Translations under genes and position numbers: made by a program
NCBI GenBank assembly: GCA_963840975.1
Contig: CAWJBC010000014.1
Coordinates: 53,211 to 117,210 of the forward strand
DNA: 64,000 bases
Direction of reading: 5' to 3'
From: JAADJA01 sp963840975
Lineage (GTDB): Bacteria > Bacteroidota > Bacteroidia > Bacteroidales > JAADJA01
Shown: one piece after another, positions 9,439 through 19,904 of the stretch
Layout of the letters: every line of letters begins with the position of its first letter
Position numbering within the stretch: position 1 is the stretch's first letter
Notes under the pieces: model-generated
Database searches by the model: none
What the model saw: only the letters and a program-made list of their open reading frames with translations
What the model was told of the DNA's origin: nothing

Positions 9439-10935
9439 TTAAAGTCCGTCATCACTACCAACACGGTCCATCGCGCACCTGAAACCAATGTAATCGGTAG
9501 CCAGCTTTTCATCCATATACCTTCTTGTTGAAGGCATCAACCAATAAGAATTATCTTTCCATGAACCACCTTTATAAACCCTTGCATGGTCATTGATCAT
9601 GGTTGTAAGGGAGAAGTCGTACATAGTTCCTGAGTTGGAATCTTCACTTTGCTTCACCCAGTCGGCACTATTAACCGTGGACTGAAAGTCTCCATCAAGG
9701 TAGTTGATATTGTTCGCTTTTCGATAATTTCTTCTGTCCTGTGATACTATATCTTCTACAGGTATTTCTTCATATTGTAGTTTGCCAAATTCATCTTTCT
9801 CGGCGATCAGTCCTTCTGCGTCACGCACTTTCCGTGTAAAAACATTTCCACGGTAAGGATTAAGGTCTGTCATATCTTCGTACGAAAGAGGGCGGTAAAC
9901 ATCAGCCACCCACTCGGCTACATTGCCCGACATATTGAACAATCCATAATCATTAGGCCAGAAAGAACCAACCATTGCCGGACCGATAGCACCATCGTTC
10001 AAATCGCCTGCTACGCCGGCATAATCACCTTCTCCTCTCCTGAAGTTGCCCATAAAACTACCATAATAGGTCTTGTCATCAGTACGTAATACGTGGCTGT
10101 TCCATGGATAAATTCTGCGATCGAGCACCCTTTCATATACGGTATTTCCAATCTGACCGATAGCGGCAAATTCCCATTCAGCTTCGGTAGGTAGTCTGTA
10201 ACGGGGAAGAAGTATCCCATCTTCCATACGAACACCTCTTTCACCTGTGCCGTTTGGATTCAGGTCTTGTAAGTTTTTATTTACCAAACCTTCATATTGT
10301 CCGGCTAAATAAGCTTCGGTATTGAAATTGTTTTCATTTAACTGGTCAGGATCCAGATCAAGTATTCCCCTGTCAACGAGAAGCATCTCGTTCACCCTGT
10401 CTGTTCTCCATGAACAATAATCAGAAGCCTGCAACCAGTTTACACCCACTACGGGGTAGTAATGGTAAGCAGGATGCCTGAGATAAAGTTCAACCATTGG
10501 CTCGTTGTAAGCAAGCCTATCACGCCACACAAGCGTATCAGGCAATGCCTTTCTGTAAACCTCCGGATAATCGGTTCCAAAAACCCTGTTGATCCAGTAT
10601 AAATACTCCAGATAATCAAGGTTTGAAACTTCAGTTTCATCCATGTAAAAAGTTTTTATGGTCACCTTTCGCGGGACATTATCCCAGTCGTACATGGGGT
10701 CATCGTAATTTGCTCCCATGGTGTACGTTCCGCCTTGCACCAGGACGAGACCAGGACCCGTAAGCTGACCGGCAAAATCTACTACGGTAAAACCACCGTT
10801 TTTTGGATTATTATATTCCCATCCGGTAGTAGCTGATTTTTGCTTGGTGCATGAAGATAAAATCATCATCGAACCAGCTAATAATAAGAATGTTAAGAAA
10901 CCGACGTGCTTCATTTCTTTAAAAATTTGATGCAA
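9439..10935 (-). CDS. gldJ: GldJ-like gliding motility/T9SS lipoprotein (FGE-sulfatase fold)
   Basis: 498 residues. A lipoprotein signal peptide ends in ILSSC (lipobox Cys about residue 29), followed by TGWEYNNPKNGGF, a segment I associate with GldJ rather than its paralogue GldK. The rest is a formylglycine-generating-enzyme-like domain: VLVQGGTYTMG, FYMDETEVSN, RLPTEAEWEFAA, NMSGNVAEWVADVY, GGSWKDNSYW and a C-terminal GFRCAMD. In flavobacteria GldJ is an outer-membrane lipoprotein needed for gliding and stability of the T9SS, and its gene sits beside porU, as here. ATG 10914 would give a shorter signal peptide and is equally likely. It lies 6 bases after the PorP/SprF gene and ends at a terminator. 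GldK is the alternative. Confidence 0.82.
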   Translation of the reverse strand: MHQIFKEMKHVGFLTFLLLAGSMMILSSCTKQKSATTGWEYNNPKNGGFTVVDFAGQLTGPGLVLVQGGTYTMGANYDDPMYDWDNVPRKVTIKTFYMDETEVSNLDYLEYLYWINRVFGTDYPEVYRKALPDTLVWRDRLAYNEPMVELYLRHPAYHYYPVVGVNWLQASDYCSWRTDRVNEMLLVDRGILDLDPDQLNENNFNTEAYLAGQYEGLVNKNLQDLNPNGTGERGVRMEDGILLPRYRLPTEAEWEFAAIGQIGNTVYERVLDRRIYPWNSHVLRTDDKTYYGSFMGNFRRGEGDYAGVAGDLNDGAIGPAMVGSFWPNDYGLFNMSGNVAEWVADVYRPLSYEDMTDLNPYRGNVFTRKVRDAEGLIAEKDEFGKLQYEEIPVEDIVSQDRRNYRKANNINYLDGDFQSTVNSADWVKQSEDSNSGTMYDFSLTTMINDHARVYKGGSWKDNSYWLMPSTRRYMDEKLATDYIGFRCAMDRVGSDDGL

Positions 10936-10941
10936 ACATAA

Positions 10942-12030
10942 CTAAAATTCCGGACATTTTATTGCCCCCGGCTTATTTCTTTTTTTATTACAATTAACTA
11001 ACAATGTCAATGAAATCTCGTGTGCGCCTCCCGTTGTACCCTGAAGTTTTGATAAGGTTACATCATACGAATAACCAATTCTTATCCTTTTGTGTGACAA
11101 TCCCAACAGAAGAATGATTCCGTCTGAGTTTTGAATGTTATATCTATACCAAATGCCTGCCACCAGAGGTTTCCGCTCAAGATATACTCCAACATTCAAT
11201 TGTTGTGCGGTTTGCTGATACTGATACAAAATATTCGGCGATAAGATAAAATTATTATCACGGGGGTTGTATCCGCCTCCACCCAAATCGAATTTTGCTC
11301 CGGCATGAAAGGTGTATTTCCTGTACAATAAATTTTCTTTACTGTTTGCATAAAAATCCAGCGCCGGTTGGGTGAGGTGGTGAGCAGCAATACCAATAAA
11401 ATATTTTTCGCGTATGCCTAACACCAAACCCGATGAAAAATCAGGGACTGAAACCGTGGAGTTATCAACCGGAACTTCTGCTGAACTTCCAGTGTTAATA
11501 TCCCCGGTAGCGGGGTCAATCATATCTCTGAATATCAGCTCTTCATATTTGAGTTTTTGCTGATGAAAAGTGGCTTCAAAACCTGCATTCAAATTCATTT
11601 CGGAACTTAACCTTATGTGCACCGAGTAAATTGCACTCAGACGGGTCGTATTCATGATTCCCTTGCCAATGTTGTCAGAAAGTGCCATTATCCCTAATCC
11701 ACCCGATAGCGGTTTGAAATACCTGTCGGCAGAAGCACTGAATGTAGTGAAGTTGTTATCGAATGCCGGCCATTGGTTCCTGTAATTGAACATCAGTCGT
11801 GCACAGTCATCACTTCCTGCCAATGCTGGATTGAGGTACAACGGATTACTGTAAAATTGTGAAAACCCGGCATCCTGGCCAACAGAAATTTTCGGGAGAA
11901 GGAATGGTAAGAAAAAAAAGCACTGCATAACGAGCCATGTTAATGGGCTAATGCTACTTACTTTCCGTATGAGGATTGTTAAAATCAATCTTTTTCTGCT
12001 TGAAGTTTTTCTACAATAATAACCCTGCAC
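10942..12030 (-). CDS. PorP/SprF-family outer membrane protein
   Basis: Up to 362 residues. The mature part begins QDAGFSQFYSNPLYLNPALAG, the hallmark start of PorP/SprF proteins, followed by alternating beta-strand-like segments expected of an outer-membrane barrel (for example IRIGYSYDVTLSKL near the end). The family works with T9SS, either in the core complex or in anchoring secreted adhesins. ATG 12030 gives an odd basic N-terminus; ATG 11928 (MQCFFFLPFLLP) gives a cleaner signal peptide and is preferred by me, but the longer frame cannot be excluded. It is followed after 6 bases by the gldJ-like gene, so the pair forms an operon, divergent from the PorU-like proteases. Which paralogue (PorP or SprF) cannot be decided here. 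Confidence 0.85.
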   Translation of the reverse strand: MQGYYCRKTSSRKRLILTILIRKVSSISPLTWLVMQCFFFLPFLLPKISVGQDAGFSQFYSNPLYLNPALAGSDDCARLMFNYRNQWPAFDNNFTTFSASADRYFKPLSGGLGIMALSDNIGKGIMNTTRLSAIYSVHIRLSSEMNLNAGFEATFHQQKLKYEELIFRDMIDPATGDINTGSSAEVPVDNSTVSVPDFSSGLVLGIREKYFIGIAAHHLTQPALDFYANSKENLLYRKYTFHAGAKFDLGGGGYNPRDNNFILSPNILYQYQQTAQQLNVGVYLERKPLVAGIWYRYNIQNSDGIILLLGLSHKRIRIGYSYDVTLSKLQGTTGGAHEISLTLLVNCNKKRNKPGAIKCPEF

Positions 12031-12182
12031 TAACGTTATAAACCCTAATTTTAGTTTCCTTTGAATATAAATTCAATCATTTTGTTTTCAGGAACTTGCA
12101 TTTAATTTTTAATTTCAGGGACAAATATTTACTTTTAAGTATTTTTACAGGCTTCAATAATAATTAAGACTTGGTTATCCTT

Positions 12183-15100
12183 ATGAGAACGAAATATTTT
12201 ATTATTCACCTTTTATTGTTAATACCTGTTTTCTGTTTTTCGGAAGTTCAAAAGTACGAAAGAAAAATTTCATGGACGGGTATACAATCTATCAGCATTG
12301 ATGAAGTAGAATCAATTTCAATACTTCTTTTCGATGGCTCCAGCAATGATTTTGCAAATGATTTCATGCCGGTATTTTTTGAGCGCTTTGAGTTACCTTC
12401 TGCTGTGGAAAATTTAAAGGTTGTACTTAAAAATAAAATTTTCGATCCCCTTACTGACGATGAATCATCGCTTGTATCAGGAAACAATCATATTTCTTCA
12501 GAGATCGTTGTGAACGCTTCCTTAGCTTTCGATAAAAAAACTCCTTTTGCCATCGTTTCATTTATTCCCATCAGAAAAAATGAACTTACCGGTTTTTACG
12601 AAAAACTAACTACTTTTCAGGTGGAAATTCAATTTGATAAAAGGGAGAATAATGATGCTCTCAAGGCTGTATCTGACGCTGAAAATTCGGTGTTAAGTAC
12701 CGGGAACTGGTATAAAATTGCTGTAACCAACACCGGAATTCATAAAATTAGCTACCAGCAACTCAGTGACCTTGGAATGAATATGGGAGCCATCAATCCG
12801 AAACATATCAGGGTGTATGGCAATGGAGGCGGGATGCTGCCGGAAAATGTAACTCTTTTTCGGTACGATGATCTTCAGGAGAATGCTATTCAGGTTATTG
12901 GTGAAGATGATGGAAACTTCGGCACTTCGGATTATATATTGTTTTATGCAGAGTCGCCCAACGAATGGAAATATTCTTCCACAGATAAAAAACTTCATTG
13001 CTATCCGCATCTTTACTCCAATTACAACTATTATTTCATTACGGTTGACCTTGGCGAAGGAAAGCGAATCCAGGTTCAGCCTTCAAGCACAATGAGTCCT
13101 AACCTTACTTCCACGCGTTACAACGATGCCTATCATTACGAACTGGATGAGCAAAACCTGATCGGTACAGGCAGAATTTGGTACGGCGAATCATTTGATT
13201 TGAACACCACCCTTTTAAAGGAATTAAACTTCCCTGATCTCGACCTGAATTCAAAGGTGCACATTGGTGTGGATGTGGCTGCGAAATCAACCATTTCAAG
13301 TTCATTCAGTATTTCAGCAAACAATGGTAATGTATTGAATTTGCCGATTCAACCCACAAACAGTACAAACATCAACTCCGACTATGCAAAAACGAAATTT
13401 GATTCAACTTCCTTTAATGTAACCAGTTCGACTATCAACATTAAAATCGTTTATAACAAACCCTTACAATCATCGGTCGGCTTTCTGAATTTTTATACGG
13501 TTAACGTTATTCGTAATCTCAGTTTTAATGGTGGACAAATGATTTTCAGGGATGGAAGAACGGCGAATACTGCTATGGTAACTGAATACAAATTATCAAA
13601 AGTTACTGTACCTGTAACTATTTGGAATATTACCGACCGTATAAATCCGGTTGCAATTGAAACTGCCAATGTCAACAGCCAGCTAATCTGGAAAGTGCAG
13701 TCAGAAAGTTTACAGGAGTTTGCCGCCTTTGACGGTACTTCATTTTACTCACCAACAATTATGGGTAAAATTGAAAATCAAAATCTTCACGGTCTGGCTG
13801 AAACCAATCTGATTATCGTAACGCATCCTAATTTTTTGGACCAGGCCAATCGCCTTGCAGAGCATCATGCAAATCTTGATAACATGGATGTAGCAGTGGT
13901 TAAACTTCAGGATATTTACAACGAATTTTCAAGTGGCGCCCCTGATATAACTGCTATACGCGATTTTGTAAAAAATATGTCGGACATAGCATCGGCAAAT
14001 CAGGAACCCGATTACCTGCTCCTTTTCGGTGATGCTTCGTACGATTATAAAGACAGGATTCCAAATAATTCCAATTATGTGCCTACCTGGGAGTCCTATG
14101 AATCACTCAACCCGGTCGGTTCGTATATTTCGGATGATTTTTTCGGATTACTTGATGGTGATAACCTTGTTGATATTGGAATCGGTCGCCTCGTGGTATC
14201 TTCGGCTGATGAGGCAAAATCGGCAGTGGACAGAATCATCCATTACTCCACCAATACAGATATTGTAATGAATGATTGGCGCAATGTTATCTGTTTGATT
14301 GCAGATGATGAGGATGGAAATCTTCATCTCAATGATTCGGAAAAACTTGCAGCTCAAATTGACACTACCAATAAAAATATCAACATTGATAAAATTTATC
14401 TTGATACATATGTCCAGGAATCCACGCCAAGTGGCGAGCAATACCCAAAAGTAACCGAGGACATAACCAACCGTGTGAACCGTGGTGCATTGATCATTAA
14501 CTATGTGGGGCATGGCGGAGAAGTGGGACTTGCGCACGAAAGGGTTGTTAAGGTCGCCGATATTAATAGCTGGAAAAGTTATGACAATATGCCGGTTTTC
14601 CTCACCGCAACCTGTGAATTTAGCCGCTTTGATGATCCGAAAAGGGTGTCTGCTGGCGAACTTGTTTTCCTTAATCGAAACGGAGGTGGAATTTCGCTTT
14701 TTACGACTACACGTGCCACCTATGCCGGCGGGAATGCTTTACTCAATAAAAACTTTTTTGCCTATGCCTTAAAAGAGACACAAGGTGAGTATTTGAGGAT
14801 GGGCGATGTAATCCGTCTCTCCAAAAACTCAACAGGAAGCAATGACAATACCCGAAAGTTTGTTTTGATAGGTGATCCGGCACTAAAATTTGCTTTCCCC
14901 AAACAAGACGTTGTAACCGCTATGATCAATAATGTTTCCATACTCGGGAATGTAGACACACTGAAAGCCCTCGCCGAAGTGACCGTTACAGGAGAAATGC
15001 AGGATTACCTGGGGAACAAGCTTACTGATTTTTCCGGAACCCTTTTCCCAATCGTTTATGATAAACCATCAACTTATACTACGCTTGCCAATGATCCGGG

Positions 15101-15992
15101 CAGTTCGGAAACCACTTTTAATATTCAAAAAAACTCTCTTTATAAAGGAAAGGCAAGTATCGTTAACGGCGAATGGGCATTCTCATTTATCGTACCAAAA
15201 GATATAGCTTACAACTATGGCTTCGGGAAGATAAGTTATTACGCCAAAAATGAATATCAGGATGGTGCTGGAAATTTTATCAACTTTATTGTAGGTGGTT
15301 ATGATCAGAATATGGGCATTGATGATATGGGACCAATTGCACAATTGTTTATGAACGATGAATCCTTTGTATCGGGTGGGCTGACTGATGAAAACCCATC
15401 TTTACTTGCTTTTGTCAGCGATAATAGCGGTATCAATACCGTTGGCAATGGAATCGGACACGACCTCGTGGCTACATTGGACGGAGACCAAAAATTTATC
15501 CTAAACGATTATTATCAGTCCGACCTGGATAATTTTAAGAGCGGCGTTATCAGGTATCCATTTTCTAATCTTGCCAATGGAAGCCACAATTTATCATTAA
15601 AGGTTTGGGATATCAATAACAATTCAACTACGGTTTATACCGAATTTATTGTTGCAGAATCAGAAGGTATGGCGCTCGAAAGCCTGATGAATTATCCTAA
15701 TCCATTCAGAGAAACCACCAAATTTACTTTTGAGCATAACCAGGCCGATCAGCCACTTGAGGTTACCATCCGGGTTTATTCTCTCGCAGGCCAACTGGTC
15801 AGAACCATTACCGATCAGTATTTCTCCGATGGATACAGATATACATCTGCTGAATGGAACGGCTCAAACGAAAGCGGAACCAAATTGGAACAGGGAATGT
15901 ATATTTACAAAGTCCTGGTTAAGAATTATGACGGATCATTGGCTCAGGAAACAAGTAAATTAGTGATTTTACGTCAGAGCAAAACCTGGTAG
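12183..15992 (+). CDS. porU: PorU-like C25 (gingipain-type) protease, copy 1
   Basis: About 1269 residues from ATG 12183; the frame extends to a TTG at 12171, but ATG followed by a signal peptide (YFIIHLLLLIPVFCF) is better. The peptidase C25 domain holds the catalytic pair: His in YVGHGGE (residue about 777) and Cys in TATCEFSRFDDP (about 811). The C-terminus has a T9SS-type sorting domain (NYPNPFRETTKF ... GMYIYKVLV). PorU is the T9SS sortase that cleaves C-terminal signals and attaches cargo at the cell surface. Size and layout match PorU rather than gingipain. It is divergent from porP/sprF-gldJ, with a 98-base gap to a close homologue downstream. Either copy could be the true PorU. Confidence 0.85.
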   Translation: MRTKYFIIHLLLLIPVFCFSEVQKYERKISWTGIQSISIDEVESISILLFDGSSNDFANDFMPVFFERFELPSAVENLKVVLKNKIFDPLTDDESSLVSGNNHISSEIVVNASLAFDKKTPFAIVSFIPIRKNELTGFYEKLTTFQVEIQFDKRENNDALKAVSDAENSVLSTGNWYKIAVTNTGIHKISYQQLSDLGMNMGAINPKHIRVYGNGGGMLPENVTLFRYDDLQENAIQVIGEDDGNFGTSDYILFYAESPNEWKYSSTDKKLHCYPHLYSNYNYYFITVDLGEGKRIQVQPSSTMSPNLTSTRYNDAYHYELDEQNLIGTGRIWYGESFDLNTTLLKELNFPDLDLNSKVHIGVDVAAKSTISSSFSISANNGNVLNLPIQPTNSTNINSDYAKTKFDSTSFNVTSSTINIKIVYNKPLQSSVGFLNFYTVNVIRNLSFNGGQMIFRDGRTANTAMVTEYKLSKVTVPVTIWNITDRINPVAIETANVNSQLIWKVQSESLQEFAAFDGTSFYSPTIMGKIENQNLHGLAETNLIIVTHPNFLDQANRLAEHHANLDNMDVAVVKLQDIYNEFSSGAPDITAIRDFVKNMSDIASANQEPDYLLLFGDASYDYKDRIPNNSNYVPTWESYESLNPVGSYISDDFFGLLDGDNLVDIGIGRLVVSSADEAKSAVDRIIHYSTNTDIVMNDWRNVICLIADDEDGNLHLNDSEKLAAQIDTTNKNINIDKIYLDTYVQESTPSGEQYPKVTEDITNRVNRGALIINYVGHGGEVGLAHERVVKVADINSWKSYDNMPVFLTATCEFSRFDDPKRVSAGELVFLNRNGGGISLFTTTRATYAGGNALLNKNFFAYALKETQGEYLRMGDVIRLSKNSTGSNDNTRKFVLIGDPALKFAFPKQDVVTAMINNVSILGNVDTLKALAEVTVTGEMQDYLGNKLTDFSGTLFPIVYDKPSTYTTLANDPGSSETTFNIQKNSLYKGKASIVNGEWAFSFIVPKDIAYNYGFGKISYYAKNEYQDGAGNFINFIVGGYDQNMGIDDMGPIAQLFMNDESFVSGGLTDENPSLLAFVSDNSGINTVGNGIGHDLVATLDGDQKFILNDYYQSDLDNFKSGVIRYPFSNLANGSHNLSLKVWDINNNSTTVYTEFIVAESEGMALESLMNYPNPFRETTKFTFEHNQADQPLEVTIRVYSLAGQLVRTITDQYFSDGYRYTSAEWNGSNESGTKLEQGMYIYKVLVKNYDGSLAQETSKLVILRQSKTW

Positions 15993-16089
15993 CCGATGAA
16001 TGAAAGTTCGTTTTTTTTCTACGCAACGAATTGACCGGAATCTGCGTCTTCTTAAATGATTTGAATTTAGCAAATTACGAAGAAATATC

Positions 16090-19000
16090 ATGATGAGGAA
16101 ATATATAAGTCTTGTTTTGTTTTTATCCCTGTTGCAATCTTTTAATTTAATTGCACAGACTATTGTATTAAGCGATAGCATTGCCTGGAAAAAACTTGTA
16201 AAAGAAGTTAATGCCTTTGGGGGCGCTTCCGAATACATGAGTTTTGAGGGCGCTTTTACTGATATGTCAACCAGTCTCCCTCTTTATTTACATTCATTTC
16301 CTATGGAGAATTTGGAATCTGAACTTAAAGTGAGTTTCAAATCAATGATTTTTGTGCCCTGCAGTGCAGAAGAAGTTGCTTACCTTTTGGGCATTCAATA
16401 TCAGGAGCATAATTTGAAAATTAATAATTCAATAGTTGTACAGAAGAAAATTCCGCAGGGTGTTGTCAGTTTCGTCCCGATCCGTTTGAATTCCGAAACC
16501 GGAATATTTGAAAAACTGATTGACTTTTCGATGGAGATCATTATTATTGTACCAGAGCATCCAGCTCAACCAACTGAACGTACTTATGCCGAAAACTCGG
16601 TACTAAATGATGGCGAGTGGGTAAAAATACAGGTAGATGAATCAGGAATTTATAAAATTGGCTACAACGATCTGGTAAACTATGGTTTTGATCCGGCGAC
16701 AATAGATCCTCAAACCATCCGCTTGTACGGTAACGCAAAGGGGATGCTTCCTGAGAAAAACAGTGATTTCCGATACGATGATCTTCAGGAAAACGCCATT
16801 TTTGTTTCAGGGGAAAATGACGGAATCTTTGACCAGCAGGATTACATTCTTTTCTACGGCATGAGTCCGCATACATGGAAAGCCCTTCAGGGAGTTTTTT
16901 ATTATACGATCAATCTCTATGATAATCATAACTACTATTTCCTGACAACCTCTTTGGGCCCTGGCCAAAGAGTTCAGGTTCAACCTTCATCTGCATTACC
17001 TCCCACCCATATTATCAATGAATACAACGATTATCAGGCATTTGAAAAAGAAGAGATAAACCTTATCCTTTCTGGTAAGCATTGGTATGGTGATGTTTTC
17101 GGAGCAATTACCGAAAGGGAATACAATTTTCATTTTCCAAACCTAAAAGCCAATAAACCGGGTGTTGCTAAGTTTGAGTTTGCCAACCGAACCTTTATCA
17201 ATGATCAAATGACCATTGCAATAAATGATGAGTTTAACGATACTGTCACCCTTACTTCAATTAACATCAACTCAGCAAAATTTGCACAAAAGAAAAAGAA
17301 AACAGTAGGTTTTACCACTTCAGGCGGAACGGATATTAAGGTCAATCTAAAATATATTCCTGCCTCATTATCCTCCAATGCCTGGCTTGATTACATAATA
17401 GTTAATGTGATCAGCAATCTGAGTTTTTACAATAGTCAATTTTCGTTCAGAAATTTATTAACGGTGCTCGAAGGGGCAGTTACAAAATTCGTTATTTCCA
17501 ATTCCAATCCTGATGTTGTGGTTTGGGATATATCCAACCCTTTGCTTCCAATGAAAATTGAATCTGACTTTGAATCTGATGAAGTAACCTTCTCCGTTGC
17601 TACCGATGTTTTGCGCGAATTTATTGCCTTCGACGGCAGTAACTATTTTACACCTGAATTTGTTGAAGTTGTAGAAAACCAAAATTTACACGGCGACGGA
17701 GCCTTTGATTACGTAATCGTCACCCATCCTTTATTTTTGGATGACGCCATACAACTTGCGGAACTGCATAGTTTAAGAGATGGGTTCACAACTAAAGTAG
17801 TCACACCCACTCAAATTTACAATGAATTCTCTTCCGGGAAACAGGACCCCTCGGCAATCCGCGATTATATGAAGATGCTATACGATCGCTTCGATGGGCA
17901 GGAGCCTCGATACCTCTTAATTTTCGGAGACGGATCTTATGACCCAAAAGACCGGGTTGAAGGCAATTCGAACCTTGTCGTTACTTTTCAAACGGATGAA
18001 TCCCTGAATTCCGCTTCCAGTTATGTGGTTGATGATTATTTTGGATATCTGGACGATATTGAAGGTGAAGACGCTCTTGGTGAACTTGATATTGGAATCG
18101 GTCGTTTTCCGGTTGAAACAGTTGAAGAAGCTGATCTTGTCATGGCAAAAATTGACCGTTACCTTATGGTTTCTGAACCATCATTCGGGAACTGGCGAAA
18201 CCGGATCTGCATTATCGCGGATGATGAGGATGGCAACCTTCACCTTGAACAGGCGGACAGCCTTGTCAGTGAATCAGGATCAATACCTGCTTTATACAAT
18301 CAGCAGAAAATTTACCTTGATGCTTTTAAGCAGGTGAAAACCCCTGCAGGTTATCGTTACCCTGATGTTACAACCGAAATAAACAAAGCGGTAAATAATG
18401 GCGCATTGATCATCAACTATGTCGGACATGGGGGTATTTTAGGTTGGGCGCATGAACGTATCCTGCAAATGCCTGATATTTCAAGTTGGCAAAACACAGA
18501 TAAACTTCCGTTATTTATCACGGCTACCTGTGAATTCAGCCGGTTCGATGATCCTGAATTGAAAACTGCGGGCGAGATGGTTTTGCTGAACCCGGATGGA
18601 GGCAGCATAGCCTTGCTCACTACCACCAGGCTTGCCTATTCGCAAACCAATTTTACCCTGAACCAGCGGATTTATAATACGGCATTTACCAGGGTCAATG
18701 GAGAATATCCCTATTTTGGTGATTTGATCCGCCGATCAAAGCCACCGGGGCAGACCACTTCTCGAAATTTTGTTCTTTTAGGAGATCCGGCTTTGAAAAT
18801 GGCTTACCCTGAATATGAGGTGCAAACCCTGTCCATCAGCAACAGGCAAACCCAAATGGAAACGGATACCCTTCATTCGCTCGATTTAATTCATGTTTCC
18901 GGTAATGTTACAGATGCTTCCGGATCCCGGGTTGATGGTTTCAATGGATTTGTCAACATCGAAGTTTACGACAAGAAAACCCGTTATAAGACCAGGGGAA

Positions 19001-19893
19001 ATGACTCCTACAGCTACCCGGTGGAGTTCTTTTGCCAGGATAGGATAATCTGGCAGGGTAAAGCGACAGTAACCGATGGAATCTTTGAGTTTTCATTCCT
19101 GGTGCCCAAAGATATTGCGCTGAACCTCGGTCCGGGAAAAATCAGCTACTACGCCTGGTCAGATAGTGCAGATGCTTCCGGGTATTCAAAAGGCTTTACT
19201 ATCGGAGGGATCAACCCTAACGCTCCCATTGATATTTCAGGACCTGATATCGGGCTTTTCCTCGATGATCTGTCTTTTGTCAGCGGTGATCAAACCGACG
19301 AAAATCCACTGATGCTTGCCTATATTTCGGATACAAGCGGAATTAATTATTCTTCAGGTGGGATAGGGCATGAAATTACAGCCATACTTGACAATGACTA
19401 CACAAATGTGATCAGTCTCAAGGATCATTATGTTCAGGATATCAACAGTTATACCAGAGGCACGATCAACTATCCCTTTTATAACTTGCCAGATGGAACC
19501 CATACGCTGACTTTAAAAGCGTGGGACAATTATAATAACTCAAATGAAACAACCATCAGTTTTGTAATTAATTCGCATGGTCCGCTCGAAATAAACCAGG
19601 TGGTTAACTATCCCAATCCATTTAAAAGTTCTACCACTTTCTCATTCAATCATACACGTCCCGGCGATAAACTCGATGTGGTTCTTGAAATCTTCGATCT
19701 TTCAGGAAAAATAGTTTTGACCTATGAAAATAGTTTTATTGCAGACTTAACCCACACACCTTTTCTTGTATGGAATGGTGACGACCTCAAGGGAAACAAG
19801 CTGCGAAGCGGAATTTATTTATATACGCTTCAGGTGACAGATGAAGATGAAAACACCTCGGTTCAGCGCCAAAAGTTGGTTTTGGTAAATTAA
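16090..19893 (+). CDS. porU: PorU-like C25 protease, copy 2
   Basis: 1267 residues. A signal peptide ends near LIAQT, followed by the same domain order as the gene just upstream: an N-terminal beta-rich region with NSVLNDGEWVKIQVDESG, the C25 domain with His in YVGHGGI (residue 780) and Cys in TATCEFSRFDDP (814), and a C-terminal sorting-like domain (NYPNPFKSSTTF ... LRSGIYLYTLQV). Both catalytic residues are kept, so neither copy looks inactive. The two proteins are alignable over their whole length but clearly diverged, which points to an old tandem duplication. It ends 11 bases from the convergent fabF-type gene. A functional split (sortase versus accessory protease) is a guess. Confidence 0.83.
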   Translation: MMRKYISLVLFLSLLQSFNLIAQTIVLSDSIAWKKLVKEVNAFGGASEYMSFEGAFTDMSTSLPLYLHSFPMENLESELKVSFKSMIFVPCSAEEVAYLLGIQYQEHNLKINNSIVVQKKIPQGVVSFVPIRLNSETGIFEKLIDFSMEIIIIVPEHPAQPTERTYAENSVLNDGEWVKIQVDESGIYKIGYNDLVNYGFDPATIDPQTIRLYGNAKGMLPEKNSDFRYDDLQENAIFVSGENDGIFDQQDYILFYGMSPHTWKALQGVFYYTINLYDNHNYYFLTTSLGPGQRVQVQPSSALPPTHIINEYNDYQAFEKEEINLILSGKHWYGDVFGAITEREYNFHFPNLKANKPGVAKFEFANRTFINDQMTIAINDEFNDTVTLTSININSAKFAQKKKKTVGFTTSGGTDIKVNLKYIPASLSSNAWLDYIIVNVISNLSFYNSQFSFRNLLTVLEGAVTKFVISNSNPDVVVWDISNPLLPMKIESDFESDEVTFSVATDVLREFIAFDGSNYFTPEFVEVVENQNLHGDGAFDYVIVTHPLFLDDAIQLAELHSLRDGFTTKVVTPTQIYNEFSSGKQDPSAIRDYMKMLYDRFDGQEPRYLLIFGDGSYDPKDRVEGNSNLVVTFQTDESLNSASSYVVDDYFGYLDDIEGEDALGELDIGIGRFPVETVEEADLVMAKIDRYLMVSEPSFGNWRNRICIIADDEDGNLHLEQADSLVSESGSIPALYNQQKIYLDAFKQVKTPAGYRYPDVTTEINKAVNNGALIINYVGHGGILGWAHERILQMPDISSWQNTDKLPLFITATCEFSRFDDPELKTAGEMVLLNPDGGSIALLTTTRLAYSQTNFTLNQRIYNTAFTRVNGEYPYFGDLIRRSKPPGQTTSRNFVLLGDPALKMAYPEYEVQTLSISNRQTQMETDTLHSLDLIHVSGNVTDASGSRVDGFNGFVNIEVYDKKTRYKTRGNDSYSYPVEFFCQDRIIWQGKATVTDGIFEFSFLVPKDIALNLGPGKISYYAWSDSADASGYSKGFTIGGINPNAPIDISGPDIGLFLDDLSFVSGDQTDENPLMLAYISDTSGINYSSGGIGHEITAILDNDYTNVISLKDHYVQDINSYTRGTINYPFYNLPDGTHTLTLKAWDNYNNSNETTISFVINSHGPLEINQVVNYPNPFKSSTTFSFNHTRPGDKLDVVLEIFDLSGKIVLTYENSFIADLTHTPFLVWNGDDLKGNKLRSGIYLYTLQVTDEDENTSVQRQKLVLVN

Positions 19894-19904
19894 TTTTTCA
19901 GGTT

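Noticed and set aside
12248..14959. Several 60-130-codon frames antisense to the PorU-like genes
   Set aside because: They lie wholly inside clearly coding frames with domain motifs and show no family features.
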